Shown piece after piece: positions 42,590 through 54,117 of a DNA stretch of 64,000 bases. Origin of the DNA: Prionace glauca (lineage: Eukaryota; Chordata; Chondrichthyes; Carcharhiniformes; Carcharhinidae); the NCBI GenBank assembly GCA_037974335.1, contig CM075760.1:32029942-32093941 (forward strand), read 5' to 3'. Under the pieces are notes generated by a model. The model worked only from the letters and a program-made list of their open reading frames with translations. It was not told the origin of the DNA and did not search any database. Every line of letters begins with the position of its first letter. Positions within the stretch are counted from its first letter, which is position 1. The position numbers were made by a program, and so were the translations under genes.

Positions 42590-43516
42590 ATGGAGAAACC
42601 ATTGAAATGTGGGGACTGTGGAAAGGGATTCAGTTACCCTTCTGAACTGGAAACTCATCAACGCAGTCACACTGGGGAGAGGCCGTTCACTTGTTCTGAA
42701 TGTGGGAAGGGATTCACTCGACTAACCCACCTCACTGCGCACCAACTTGTTCACACTGACATGAGACCTTTTAAATGCTCTGACTGCGAGAAGAGTTTTA
42801 AAACCAAATACAATCTTTTGACACACCATCGAGTTCACACTGGGGAGAGATGGTTCAGTTGTTCTGAGTGCGGGAAGGGATTCACTCAGTTATCCAGCCT
42901 GCAGACACACCGGCGAATTCACACTGGAGAGAAACCATTCATGTGCACTGAGTGTGGGAAGAGATTCACTCAGTTATCCCACCTTCTGACACACCGGCGA
43001 GTTCACACTGGAGAGAAACCATTCACCTGCCCTGAATGCGGGAGGGCATTCGCTCAGTTATGCAAAATGTTGGATCACCAACGAGTTCACACTGGGGAGA
43101 GACCATTCACCTGCTCTGTGTGTGGGAAGGGATTCACTCAGTCATCCACCTTGCTGAGACACAAGCGTATTCATATTGGAGTGAGACCGTTCATCTGCTC
43201 CGAATGTGGGAAGGGATTCACTCAGTCTGCCCAACTCACTTCACACCAACGTGTTCACTCTGACGTGAGACCTTTTAAATGTTCAGACTGCAAGAAGAGC
43301 TTCAACGGCAAAATGGATCTACTGATTCACCAGCGAGTTCACACTGGAGAGAGACCGTTTACTTGCTCTGTGTATGGGAAGCGATTCACTCAGCATTTCC
43401 TCTGTCTGAAACACCAGCGCATTCACACCAGGGAGACATTATTCATCTGCTCAGTGTGTGGGAAAGGATTCACTTGTGCTTTCACCCTGCAGAAACATCA
43501 GCGAGTTCACAAGTGA
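42590..43516 (+). CDS. Poly-C2H2 zinc-finger protein (11 fingers)
   Basis: Likely nuclear DNA-binding protein of 308 residues. It starts MEKPLKCGDCGKGF and ends HQRVHK plus stop. Ten fingers are complete. Finger 10 reads CSVYGKRF, so its second zinc cysteine is tyrosine and it should not fold normally. Linkers are mostly TGERPF; fingers 2-3 and 8-9 are joined by TDMRPF and SDVRPF linkers, and fingers 3 and 9 are of the CSDC(E/K)KSF subtype. That pattern suggests an ancient six-finger period (2-3 versus 8-9). No extra domain. A CR1-like LINE sits in its upstream exon region about 240 bases before the start. Confidence 0.9.
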   Translation: MEKPLKCGDCGKGFSYPSELETHQRSHTGERPFTCSECGKGFTRLTHLTAHQLVHTDMRPFKCSDCEKSFKTKYNLLTHHRVHTGERWFSCSECGKGFTQLSSLQTHRRIHTGEKPFMCTECGKRFTQLSHLLTHRRVHTGEKPFTCPECGRAFAQLCKMLDHQRVHTGERPFTCSVCGKGFTQSSTLLRHKRIHIGVRPFICSECGKGFTQSAQLTSHQRVHSDVRPFKCSDCKKSFNGKMDLLIHQRVHTGERPFTCSVYGKRFTQHFLCLKHQRIHTRETLFICSVCGKGFTCAFTLQKHQRVHK

Positions 43517-43619
43517 TTACAGGAGTTGGTTTCTGCTGCTATGCTGCTGTTAATCACAGGACTGAACCATGTTCATTCTGACAGAGTTTGTTTCAGTTGA
43601 TGCAATTAGATGGGAGTTC

Positions 43620-43690
43620 AGGTGTTTCTCGTGTGTCGGTGCAAACTTGATGGGCTGAAGGGCCTCTTCTGCATTGTATGATTCTATGAA
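43620..43690 (+). mobile_element. V-SINE tail fragment
   Basis: GGTGCAAACTTGATGGGCTG, AAGGGCCTCTTCTGCATTG, ATGATTCTATG. Confidence 0.7.
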
Positions 43691-44189
43691 TGTATTGGAG
43701 ATGAGGTAACGCTATTTAAAAAGTTAACGGTCTTTTTCAAGGACCATCTTGTTCTTATAAATTGAGATCTATTTGTGGAGATACTGGGTGTCCCTGGGGC
43801 AAGATTTTGGGAAGTTACTGCTAGTCCAGGAATCTCAAGAACGTTCACATTTTTACCTGGGGTGATTCCCCAATTGAGGTGGTGAAACTTCCTCATGTGT
43901 TTCACAGGTAAATCGGTTTCTTTTAAATAAACATTGATATTATTTACCATTTTAGAATCCTGTTTTGCCTGATGGTTAACTCTCTTTTGAACTGAAGTGA
44001 TTTAGAGTCAGTTTGGAACCAAGTATTAAGGCTCATTCCACCAAGTTAAACTGAACTTAAATTTTAATTCTCTGCCCGTTTAAGATTGACAGAGGATCTC
44101 GAGATGGCACAAGCAAGGTACACAAGAATGATATCAGAACTGAGAGTGTTTTTAAGTTAATGGAGAGATTAAACAGGTTGGGAATGTTT
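43691..44189. other. Intergenic, no gene seen
   Basis: Nothing recognised. Confidence 0.35.
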
Positions 44190-44520
44190 TTGTAGAATCA
44201 TAAAATCCCTACAATGCAGAAGGAGGCCCATTGAGTCTGCACCAACTCTCCGACAATGCATCTACCTCATGCCCTATCCCCATAACCTCATGTATTTACC
44301 CTGCTAATCCCCCTAATCTACACATTTCTGGACACTAAAGGGCAACTCACAATGGTCAATTCAACTAACCTACACATCTTTTGACTGTGGGGGGAAATCA
44401 GAGACCTGGAGGAAACCCAGACAGACAAGGGGCCAAACGTGCATATCCCATAGACGATCATCCAAAGCCTGGGTTCCGAGTGGTGTGAGATAGCCACTGA
44501 CTCACCATGCCACCCTATTC
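44190..44520 (-). mobile_element. V-SINE, diverged
   Basis: Complement of the SINE: TAAAATCCCTACAATGCAGA, TTGAGTCTGCACCAAC, then the inverted core CCTGGAGGAAACCCAGACAG. Confidence 0.8.
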
Positions 44521-44867
44521 TCTGGAAAAGCTGAGGCTGAGAGCTGATAGAGATTATGAATGGATACAACAGGATTGAATTAATCAAGTAATCACTGTCA
44601 GTACAGGATACAAAATCAGAACTGACAATTCTGGTTATCATTAGGCATGTTTCTCCCATTCAAACTATAAATCTCTGTCCCATCACACTCACCTTCCTCC
44701 CTATTAATTGTTCCACTAATTCTTCCTTTTGTCCTCCAGCTTTCTTTCTTAATTCCCTGCCGCAATTAGACGCTTGACCTACCATATATTAAATTGATCT
44801 TTCTCAACACCCAATCTATGACTGTAACACTAGATTCTGCACCTTCTTTCCTTTTCCCCATGAAACA

Positions 44868-44947
44868 ATACATTTTGTCTTTATAGTGTGCAAGAAACAA
44901 TACTTTTCACTATATCCCAATACATGTGACAATAATAAATCAAATCA
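44868..44947 (+). mobile_element. Rex1/L2-like LINE 3' tail
   Basis: CAATACTTTTCACTATATCC, ATGTGACAATAATAAATC, then ATCAAATCAA tail units, as in 60432-60530 inverted. Confidence 0.75.
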
Positions 44948-45149
44948 ACTCTTCTCCGCTTGATGTGCTAACTCTTGGCTTCAATTTTAGACTACCTCTT
45001 GTCCTTCCTAGTATCTCACACCAAAATTTCAATCTTTATGCCTGAAGAGGAATTGTATTGCTAATGGGACATCAATATATAAACTAGTGACTACCACATG
45101 TGCTTTGTTTCTGGGTGCAGTCACTCCCACCTCCACCTTTCATCCCAGT

Positions 45150-45565
45150 CCCAGGAGTTTGGAGATTGGGCTGAGTGTGGGAAGGGATTCATACGGTCAT
45201 CTCATCTGCTGACACACCAGCGAGTTCACACTGGGGAGAGGCCATTCACTTGTTCTATATGTGGGAAGGGATTCACTCAGTCATCCAACCTGCTGACACA
45301 CCAGCGAGTTCACAGCAAGGAGAGGCCACTCACCTGCTTCAAGAGAAGGATTCATTGAGTCGTCCAGTCTGCTAGAACACTAATGTGGTCACACTGGGGA
45401 AAGACCTTTGGTGTGTTTTGTGTATGAGAAGAGATTCACTGATACATCCAAACTGCTGAGACACCAGCAAGTCCACATTGAGGAGAGACTATTCCCCTGC
45501 TCTGAGTTTAGGGAAGGTCATCAGTCATCCAACTTGCTGACACACCGAGTTCACACCAATTAGAG
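45150..45565 (+). pseudogene. C2H2 zinc-finger pseudogene
   Basis: Opens with [19 protein letters not shown], then [21 protein letters not shown] and SKERPLTC. The frame breaks and further finger scraps continue (RLIHRVVQSARTLMW region; TLLTHRVH near 45535). No start or first finger. Its 3' end and downstream DNA match those of the gene at 55292-56632. Confidence 0.85.
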
Positions 45566-45577
45566 ACTTTTTCTTTG

Positions 45578-45850
45578 TAATCACAGAATTCCTACAGTGC
45601 AGAAGATCACTCGGCCCATTGAGTCTGCACCGACCACAATCCCAACCAGGCCCCACTCCAGTAAACTTACACATTTACCCTGCTAATCCCCCTGACGCTA
45701 AGGGGCAATTTAGCATGGCCAGACAACCGAACCTGCATATCTTTAGAAGCTGGGATGAAACCGCAGCATCCGGAGGAAACCCGCACAGACATGAGGAGAA
45801 CAGACAGTCACTTGAGACTAGAATTGAACCCCGATTCCTGCCCTGACTGT
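45578..45850 (-). mobile_element. V-SINE
   Basis: Inverted tail CACAGAATTCCTACAGTGCA, GAGTCTGCACCGACCACAAT, inverted core TCCGGAGGAAACCCGCACAG. It is absent from the paralogous site near 56640, so it post-dates the duplication. Confidence 0.85.
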
Positions 45851-46118
45851 GTGTTAATTGAATAAATTGAGTTTAAGAATGTACAGACGGAGGGCTTTGA
45901 TCGAATAATTATATGAGTGTTTATGAAGAAAGTATGTGTAAAGAGTTGGGAGTAAAATGTGTTCCAAGTAAAGATTGGCTCCAGTTTCTTCCTTCACCAT
46001 AAGGCTGTCAGGATTATAACCTGGTAACAGAAAATGTTTGACCGATTGGTGAAGTTTGGAAACCGAAGAAATGTATATTTCAGACAGAAGTTTACAATCC
46101 CGGCAGCTTTTGTGAGAA

Positions 46119-46430
46119 ATGAAAGTGAGTGTGAATTGTCAGGGTCTGATTAGCCGCCGATGTTCTCAGAGTCTGAATCATACAATCAGTGGAGGAATGG
46201 AGATGTGGATATGGGTTACATTCCTAACAAAGAGGAAACAAGGTCTGGCCTTGGCATTGTCACCGCCTAACGAAAGGAAACTTGGCAGCAAAACATTTTC
46301 TGAATTGGAAATCCACCAGTCGTATCCTGATCAAGGTTTGGATCTTTTATTTAGTTTCATGGATGAGATTTACAAGAAAGGTGATCTGATGGGTGCCTAT
46401 GGAGCAGAGTCAGACTTTGTCAAGTTTTGA
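46119..46430 (+). mobile_element. Possible gag-like relic of an LTR-type retroelement (fossil)
   Basis: A frame of about 100 residues includes QGLALALSPPNERKL and YPDQGLDLLFSFMDE, resembling the gag-like region of some LTR-kin elements. It is an isolated, broken fossil of unknown age inside the paralogous flank segment. Family assignment is weak. Confidence 0.3.
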
Positions 46431-46564
46431 ATGGGAGTGTAAGTATATCACAGAAAGGACAGGATTGGAAAAGCACTAATAGGTGAATAAATCTCAGGAA
46501 TAACAGGGGAACAATTCCCCTGGTCATCACAGTCTGGTGCTTGTTTGGTCAATGCACCTAAACA

Positions 46565-46690
46565 GCATGTCTATCAGAATGTGGGAGAAAAGTGGAGCAC
46601 CCAGAGGAAACCCGCACAGACATGGGGAGAATATGCAAACTCCACAGAGACAGTGACCCTAGCTGGCAATCCCAGTGATTAACAAAGAAT
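46565..46690 (-). mobile_element. V-SINE core fragment
   Basis: Inverted GAGCACCCAGAGGAAACCCG, then CATGGGGAGAATATGCAAAC. Confidence 0.7.
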
Positions 46691-47934
46691 TGCGCCACAA
46701 GATTCCACATTTTCAAACGAGAACATTTATAAAACAAAATAATATTAAAAACCCGGACTATGGACATAGCATAAGTCTTTCAATTTTAGTCATCAGATTA
46801 TTTCATGAAGAGAACATTAAAAACTTATTGTGGTTCTGAGAAGAGGGGTGTCTCTATATGTAATGCTTTGTACAAAAGAAAGAACAAATCAAAGAAGATA
46901 AAAATATGATTTTTCCAAGACATTGTTCGTGTGAATGTTTTGTGATCCGGGTCAGGACATATAAAGAAAATTGTGAACACCCAGTGATTAACTAAAAGAA
47001 TTACATGAAAAGATTAAACATTTTTAATTAAAAAAACAAACTTTACTGTATATATAAAACAAAATAAAATTTAAGAATACAGCACTACAAACTGAATATC
47101 GTAGTCAGTAAAAACTTATGGTATAAACCTGTTTTTTAACCTCACCCCAAGAGTTTCTTTATACTTAATATCTTGAAAGTTCCATTCTGTTCCTGGGGCT
47201 CTCAAAGGTACGTCAAAGCTCTGCAGAATTCACTTTAATTTTCCTCGCTTTTCCAGCTATTCTCCAGGCTCCAAGATTTTACAGAGGGTCTTTCCATGAG
47301 CTTTTGGTTAAACAATTCTCCAACTTTCCTTTGAGATCTCAAAACTGGACTCCTCAGTCCAACCATGGGCTTCACTGCCTTCTTGCTGAGGGATTTAAAC
47401 ATTGGCAGCACTCCTGGTTCCTAATGACCCTCCACGCTTCTGGTCTCACAGCTGGTTCACAGCTCCTGGTCCCATAGCTGACGGCCTTCAAGCTAACTGC
47501 AGATCGCTTGCTTTCTCTGAGAAACACCCAGAATTCCAACCAGGGCTCACTTATCCCCGTGCTACCACATCTGTTGGAATCTCTGATAGGTTAGTTTTGA
47601 ACCTAAATATCCATTTTTCCTGAGGTCTGCATGAAGAATTCCGCTCTCTAACAAAGACACGGCAATAATTGTCAGACCCAAAGTCTCCAGATCTCCAGCT
47701 ACAAGAGGCCAGCTGCCCTTTTACACATCTAACCCTTTGAGTTTTGACATCTTAAACCAACATGGGACCACACTTTGTGACTGTGAATTCCCTCAGGGTG
47801 TTTCTGTCACATCCTCAGTGTGGGCTTTCCATTTATCTTAAATTTTAAAAAAAGCAATTTGTTGAACTCATTCACACTTCTAAACCATAGGAATTATGAA
47901 ATCAGATCTTTGCAACACCTTCCCCATGAAGAAA

Positions 47935-48105
47935 TGAAATGTATCATCCTCGTATTATCCCATTTGAGACATTACAACGTAGACTCGAAAGGTTGGCTCT
48001 ATTCTCTCTCCTCACAGATGCTGTCAGACCTGCTGAGATTTTCCAGCATTTTCTGTTTTTGTTTCAGATTCCAGTATCCGCAGTATTTTGCTTTCAACAA
48101 TGTAC
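47935..48105 (-). repeat. Interspersed repeat, same family as 32163-32345
   Basis: Inverted: GACTCGAAAGGTTGGCTCTA, ACAGATGCTGTCAGACCTGC, GATTCCAGTATCCGCAGTAT. Confidence 0.75.
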
Positions 48106-48480
48106 AACATGCTGTATACCTAAATAGTTGTGATTTCATCAAATGGTGAAGCAGGGTCAAAGAGCCAAATGGCCAACTCCTGTTCCAAAGTCGAATGTTT
48201 AACTATCTTATAACCTGCAATAGACATAATAATCCCTCCATTGTCCACTCCACATTCACAAGTCCATCCTGATAACAGCACATTGCTGGATTCCATGTCC
48301 AGGAATCTCAGTCCACTGAAGATGGGAAATATTACTGCTTGCAGTGTTTCCTGACAGTTTTCTTCTCACAATAATTATGGTCCAAAGTTCCTCCTGCAAA
48401 AGGAGAGTCTCATTGCTGTTCATCTGCGAATTTTCAACTTCAGTTTTTAAAACAGTCTGTTCAGAGTGTACGTTTTAAAC

Positions 48481-48720
48481 TTGATTTTCTTCCATGTTTG
48501 TAGTTTCTTCATTGTTTAAATCCAGAGAGAATATTCCAGTCAATTCCATTCTGAAACTGTCTTCTTCTTGCTCTGTTGTAGCTGCAGCTTCATTTTTAAT
48601 TTCACTTCCCAGACTCAAACTTTCTGGATTCACTTTTGGAGAGAGCAAGTTCAAAATGGCTTCTTTTTGTGCCAACAACTCGTTCCTTCATTCATCAAAA
48701 TCTTCTTCAGCCATTTAAAA
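48481..48720 (-). other. Unrecognised acidic open frame
   Basis: The minus strand encodes MAEEDFDE, a stop, then LLAQKEAILNLLSPKVNPES and an acidic stretch ending TTNMEENQV. It looks like former coding sequence by composition, but I cannot place it in a family. It may be part of a transposon or of an old gene. Confidence 0.25.
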
Positions 48721-48824
48721 AATGTTGTCAAAATGCATTTTATGTTCAATCAAAAATGTTGAACATTCCCATTTGGAGACTATGTGATCTCGGGCTTCAG
48801 AAACAGAGGAATTGAGAACAAAAT

Positions 48825-49350
48825 CAGGGAAGTTATGCTGATAGTTTTTAAAGCTCTGGTTAGGCCACAATAGGAAACTGAGTCCAGTTCTGGTCACCAC
48901 ACTTTTGGAAGGACGTGAAAGTCCTTGAGAGGGTGCAGAGGAGATTTACCGGGACGGTTCCAGGAATGACGAGTTTTATCCACAAGACTAGGCTGGAGAA
49001 GCTGGGGTTGTTCTCCTTAGAGAAAAGGAGATAGAGAGGAGATTTGTTCAAGATGTACAAAATTAAAATAGATTAAATAAAGTGAGAAAGAGAAGCTGTT
49101 CCCATTAGCTGATGGTGCAAGGATGAGGATGTACAGATTTATATATATTCTTAGCGAGAGATGCAGGGGGATGTGAGAAAGGGATGTTTTATGCAATGAG
49201 TGGGAATGAGATGGAACTCACTGCCTGTGAGGGTGGTGGAAGCAGAGACAATGAACCATTTAACAAGGAAAATGGATGGATACTTGCGGGAAATAGAACT
49301 GAAAGAATAAAGGGATAGAATGGGGCAATGGGACTGAGCAGTTTACCCCA
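48825..49350 (+). mobile_element. Old CR1-like LINE
   Basis: ATGCTGATAGTTTTTAAAGC, TCCAGTTCTGGTCACCACAC, AGAGGAGATTTACCGGGACG, GGGTTGTTCTCCTTAGAG: the usual C-terminal region, with multiple breaks. Confidence 0.75.
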
Positions 49351-49377
49351 TAAGAATAATTCCAGAACTGAGAGCAT

Positions 49378-49700
49378 TTAACTCTCTGAAAATGCCGGTG
49401 TTATTTTTCTCTGGAAAACTGAAGACTGATGGAAATCGTCAAGATTATGGAGGGGTTCAATAATCCAGTACGGATTTATGAGAAACCTCTTTACCCAGAG
49501 AGTGGTGAGAATGTGGAACTCACTACCACAGTGAGTGGTTGAGGTGAACAGCATGAATATACTGAAGGGGAAGCGAGATACATACATGAGGGAGAAAGGA
49601 ATAGAAGGATATGCTGATGGGGGGAGATGAAGAGGGTTGGGTGGAGGCTCACGTGGAGCATAAATACTGAAACCAGTTGAGCCGACTGGCCTGGCCCTGT
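49378..49700 (+). mobile_element. Old LINE fragment
   Basis: AACCTCTTTACCCAGAGAGTG, GTGGAACTCACTACCACAG, then AACAGCATGAATATACTGAA. Confidence 0.65.
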
Positions 49701-49974
49701 GCTATAGGCTCAATGGAACAGAGACAAATGTATTTATTTTAGATCTCCTTGAATGGTCAGAGAAACAGGATTAACTATCCAAGATAAAATAAATGTCCTT
49801 CATCAGCTTGTGTGGATCATTTGTGGAAATGCGCTCTCCAGCCCACTGGAAACAAATTCATGAGAAAGACCAATCCAGTAGAGAGAAACCTAACTCTCCC
49901 ACTTCACCCACTGTCAGAATGAACACGGTTCAGTCCTGGGTGTGATTAACAGCAGCAGGATCCAATTCCTATCA

Positions 49975-50724
49975 TCACTTGTGAACTCGCTGGTGATTGC
50001 GCAAGTAGATTGGCCGACTGAATCTCTTCCCACACTCAGAGCAGGTGAGTGTCCTCTCCGCAGTGTGAAGGCGCTGGTGTATCTGCAGGCTGGATGAATC
50101 AATGAATGCTTTCCCACACTCACAGCAGGTGGGTGGCCACTCCCCAGTGTGAATCCGCTGGTGTGCCTTCAGGAAGGATGGTCGACTGAATCCCTTCCCA
50201 CACTCGGAGCAGGTAAACGGCCTCTCTTTGGTGTGAACCCGTTGGTGTATCCGAAGGCTTGATGAGTCAATGAATGCCTTCCCACACTCAGTACAGGTGA
50301 ATGGCCTCTCCCCAGTGTGAACGCGTTGGTGTATCCGCAGGTTGGAGGAGTGAGAGAATCCCTTTCCACAATCAGAGCAGGTGAACGGCTTCTCCCCAGT
50401 GTGAACTCGCTGGTGTGCCTGCAAGTGAGATAACCGACTGAATCCCATCTCACACTCAGAGCAAGTGAATGGCCTTTCCCCAGTGTGAATTCGCTGGTGC
50501 ATCAGCAGATCAGATGAAGTAGTGAATCCCTTCCCACACTCAGAGCAGGTGAATGGCCTCTCCTTGGTGTGAACCCACTGGTGTCTTAGCAGGTGGGATG
50601 AATGAGTGAATCCCTTCCCACACTGAGAGCAGGTGAACGGCCTCTCCCCAGTGTGACTGCGTCGATGAATTTCCAGTTGAGACAGGGATTTGAATCCCTT
50701 CCCACATTTCCACGGTTTCTCCAT
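49975..50724 (-). CDS. Poly-C2H2 zinc-finger protein (8 intact fingers)
   Basis: Likely nuclear DNA-binding protein of 249 residues. It starts MEKPWKC and ends NHQRVHK plus stop. Finger 1 is defective: [20 protein letters not shown] lacks the GDC of WKCGDCGKGF, so one of its two cysteines is missing. Fingers 2-9 are complete. FIDSSSL modules recur at fingers 6 and 8. The frame stays open upstream to 50802 because the relic finger and its stop have been deleted here. An in-frame ATG at 50760 ([12 protein letters not shown] before MEKPWKC) is an alternative start. I chose 50724 by family conservation. Last-exon acceptor near 51031; non-coding first exon probably ends at 52280. Confidence 0.9.
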   Translation of the reverse strand: MEKPWKCGKGFKSLSQLEIHRRSHTGERPFTCSQCGKGFTHSSHLLRHQWVHTKERPFTCSECGKGFTTSSDLLMHQRIHTGERPFTCSECEMGFSRLSHLQAHQRVHTGEKPFTCSDCGKGFSHSSNLRIHQRVHTGERPFTCTECGKAFIDSSSLRIHQRVHTKERPFTCSECGKGFSRPSFLKAHQRIHTGEWPPTCCECGKAFIDSSSLQIHQRLHTAERTLTCSECGKRFSRPIYLRNHQRVHK

Positions 50725-51164
50725 GGTGCGGGTATCCCTGTCTCCTGCCACACAAAGCATCTGTACAATCTCTTCCTGTTGTAAATGGTGATGGTCTCTC
50801 AAGCTATGAAACTGTCACTGGAACATTCTCACTCAGGTGTTTGAGTCCTGCTGCCTTTCCAGTCACACTGATGTTCAAAACTTTCTGAAGCAGACAGAAC
50901 AAAAAAACATTTCTCCTTGTAGATTTAAAGGCTAATGATATTCAGATCCTGATAATCAAGTGATTTTATCAATTCTTCACTTGATGCTTGATTTGAATTT
51001 TGTGTCTGCAAATCCTCCCCCTTTTAAGATCCTGTAAAAGAGGTTTTACACATTTCATCACTGTCAGTTAAGGACAGAATCTACAATTCGTAGCTGTTAA
51101 TTTCTATGAATGTTTATTTTCTATTTTGTTCCCCGAAAGCTGGAAATAACTGTCCCACGCTCTC

Positions 51165-51335
51165 CCTGCATTACCTGGAGTATTGTGTGGAGGCTTTGTC
51201 TCCTTACTAAAGGAAGGATACAATTGCAAGAAAGAGAGTGGAGCAAAGGTTCATTCGACAAATTCCTGGAAGGGTGAGAGTTTCCTATGACAAAATTGGG
51301 CCTCTATTCTCTCAGAGTTTCGACGAATAAGAGCT
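51165..51335 (+). mobile_element. Old LINE fragment
   Basis: GGAGTATTGTGTGGAGGCTT, AAAGGTTCATTCGACAAATT, GGGCCTCTATTCTCTCAGAG; diverged LEYC...RRF region. Confidence 0.55.
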
Positions 51336-51427
51336 GATCTTGCATAACAATTGTAGATGTATCAATGTTGTTATGATCCCTAGGAGTATAATAACCTTAA
51401 AATTAATAAATTCCCAGACAAATCCAA

Positions 51428-52005
51428 TGGAATGGAGACCGCAGCTGGAGTACTGTGTGCAGTTTTGGGCGCCGTACTTACGCAAGGATATTTTGGCCTT
51501 GGAGGGAGTGCAGAGGAGGTTTACTCGGCTGATGCCGGAGTTGAGGTGGTTGAGCTATGAGGAGAGGCTGAATAAATTAGGCTTGTACTCGTTAGAGTTT
51601 AGAAGAATGAGGGGAGATCTCATTGAGATGTATAAGATGATGAATGAGATGGACAGGATAGAGGTGGCAAGACCCTTCCCGCTCAGAAAGGATAGTAGGA
51701 CTAGGGGGCACAGCCTCAAGATAAAGGGGGGGGCGGTTTAGAACGGAGTTGAGGAGGAACTTCTTCACTCAAAGGGTGGTGAATCTCTGGAATTTTCTGC
51801 CCATTGAAGTGGTGGAGGCTGCCTTGCTAAATATTTTTAAGACGCGGGTTGATGGGTTTCTGATAAGAGAGGGGATTAAGGGTTATGGGGAGAGGGCGGG
51901 GATGTGGAACTGAGCAGCGACAGATCAGCCATGATCTTATTGAATGGCGGGGCAGGCTCGAAGGGCTGGATGGCCTACTCCTGCTCCTATTTCTTATGTT
52001 CTTAT
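51428..52005 (+). mobile_element. CR1-like LINE, 5'-truncated
   Basis: RPQLEYCVQFWAPYLRKD, LGLYSLEFRRMRG to GHSLKIKGG, then a frameshift in a G run, FFTQRVV region and the TTCTTATG tail. Confidence 0.92.
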
Positions 52006-52279
52006 GTTGTTATTATGAATAAAGCAAAGGGAAGGATTCCACCTTTTAATAAATGTTGCAATAATCAAATTAAAATCAACGTCAATGAATCATGCATTAG
52101 CAGACAAACAGTATTTGAATAGACAGGATAAATTTGACTTTTAAAAAGCTCAGACAATAAAAACAGGTTTCACAAAATCACAAACATTTTCCCCCCTCAG
52201 TATATTTGGCTCTAATTTCAGTTCCAGAGTTCCACAACTCTCTGTATTTCCAGGGGGAGAAAGAAAGTGTTTTACTCAC

Positions 52280-53013
52280 AAATATGAGCTGGAGGAGGAG
52301 GTTTCAGTCTATGTGTGAAGCTAAAAACAGAAGCTGTGCTGTTTCAAATCAAACTGCGGGACTTGGGAGAAAATGATGGGAACAGATTTTGCAAAGTCCC
52401 CTCCCCCACTCCCTCAGCTGGCAGCCCAGCACGCAGGCGCAGAGAGCGCTGCTGAGCCGAGCTGTCCGGAGCAGGCGCAGTGCGGCTGCCGCCAGCGGCG
52501 GCTCTCCATGTCTTTTTGGAACAGCCGGAGGGGGGAGGGGGAGATCACCGAGCGGCTTCTCGCTCTGGCCGGAGCCGCCAGCCGCTTGTCTGGAAACCTT
52601 GGCTCGAGGAGGGGGAGGGGAACAATGGGTGGGGGCGGGGCTCCCGGGTCCGCTCGCCCGGGCCTGTGCACTGGAACCCCGAGATGTCATGGCAGAGCAG
52701 ACTGATTCCTGTTGGCTGATTCTAACGCTCAGTCTCCCATTGGAGCAAAAAGACGACATTGCGGATTGGACAAAAGCCCCGCGCGGCCGGAGGTCAAAGA
52801 GTCTCCGCCCCCACGTGGGCTCTGGTTTCGCTTCCTCGTTGTCTTCATTGACCAATGGGAAGAGCTGGAGGACCGGAAAGACTCTGATCATCCAGCCAAT
52901 CAGAGTGCGGGATCACCCCGTGTTGTCTGAATGTGGAGCTGGTCAAGTAGCTGCTTCTCTCTCTCTGAAGATTCAGCCTCACACATCACAAATTTCTCCT
53001 CAGTCCAATATCT
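52280..53013. promoter_or_regulatory. Bidirectional CpG promoter with two non-coding first exons
   Basis: CG-rich core (52380-52700) with GC boxes, flanked by many CCAAT motifs (CATTGG near 52738, GATTGG near 52764, ACCAATGGG near 52850, AGCCAATCAGAG near 52898). A minus-strand donor GTGAGT (52274-52279) and a plus-strand donor GTGAGT (53014-53019) bound it. They point toward the genes at 49975-50724 and 55292-56632. The block 52534-52640 is nearly identical to 62631-62740. Open frames inside are GC-composition artefacts. Confidence 0.75.
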
Positions 53014-53385
53014 GTGAGTAAAACACTTTCCATTTCTTTTCTCATTATGGGGAAATTGGGGACTTGCAGCAACTGCAGGGAAAGGAAGTGAATCCAGGGA
53101 GGCTGCAGACTCTGGAAAGATTGGCCCAGGTCTATCTCCGTCTTGAACACATTGGTATCCTTTGCTCCTTCAGCTTGACACATTTATTTGTCTGGCTACT
53201 GGGGTGGTCTCTTTCCGAATGTTCACAATTAAAGAGGTGGTTTTCCCAGTGGATGGCTAACCTTCAAGGGGACAGTAAATTAATGTAGCACCCAGGTATT
53301 CCTGGTGTTGTTGTGGTACATATCAGACATTATTTATGGTTCTGTAAAATGTTTACTGTTATTTCTACATTTTAATATAGTACTG

Positions 53386-53640
53386 TGTATCTTTAGGGTC
53401 CTTGCAAAATAGAAGAGATCATTCAACAGTTCCAGTCCTTCCCGATTCTCCTTCAAGCAATCTAGTCAGCTCCATTTCTCCCTAAATAACTGTACTTGTG
53501 GAAGTTTATTTGCTTCAAGTATCCACCCGTTCTGCTTTGAAATAAGTTACCACTGCTTCCACGATCCTCACAGGCAGAGAGGCAGATTATGACCACTTAC
53601 TTTCTAAATAATGTTCTTCCTCACATCCCCTGCTACTGTA
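53386..53640 (-). mobile_element. Old LINE fragment
   Basis: Complement of a degenerate CR1-like region (CAACAGTTCCAGTCCTTCCC, TCACAGGCAGAGAGGCAGAT), sharing its site with 39036-39180. Confidence 0.55.
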
Positions 53641-53700
53641 TTGCTAATTAAGAAATAGAGTACGGTAGAGCACACATTTTTCATCCAGTTATATATATGA

Positions 53701-54030
53701 TGTGGAGATGCTGGTGTTGTACTGGGGTGAGCATGGTAAGACGTCTCATCACACCAGATTAAAGTCCAATAGGTTCATTTGGAATCCATGATGTGGAGAT
53801 GCTGATGTTGGACTGGGATGGGCACAGTAAGAAGTCTCACAACACCAGATTAAAGTCCAGCAGGTTCATTTCAAAACACAACACCAGTTTAAAGTCCAAC
53901 AGGTTCATTTGGAATCATCAGTTTTCGGTGCGCTGCTCCTTCAACAGGTGTCTCATCTAATGAAGAAGCAGCACTCCAAAAGCTCATGATACCAAACAAA
54001 CCTGTTGGACTTTAACCCAGTTACATATAT
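53701..54030. repeat. Foldback-family repeat, tandem plus inverted copy
   Basis: Two tandem minus-oriented heads (GATGTGGAGATGCTG at 53700 and 53790), a partial third AGTCCAACAGGTTCATTTGG, then an inverted plus-strand arm (TGAAGAAGCAGCACTCC to CCTGTTGGACTTTAACCC). Confidence 0.8.
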
Positions 54031-54117
54031 TCATGAGATATAATACTGCACGTTAAGATTTTCAGGTTTCTTTGAAGCTGTCAATTAGAACGAATCACTC
54101 CTTCACTATATATTTTT

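Larger units (their letters stand above)
45851..47830 (+). repeat. Paralogous flank segment, copy 1
   Basis: Resembles 56690-58215 in order and orientation: AAGTAAAGATTGGCTCCAGT (45969), AAGAGGGGTGTCTCTATATG (46842), GGCTCCAAGATTTTACAGAG (47266), CATGGGCTTCACTGCCTTCT (47364). Part may be an old interspersed element rather than host DNA. Confidence 0.7.

Noticed and set aside
52373-53021. Several overlapping open frames of 80-210 residues
   Set aside because: They lie in a CpG promoter, run on both strands and encode arginine/proline/glycine-rich text expected from GC content.
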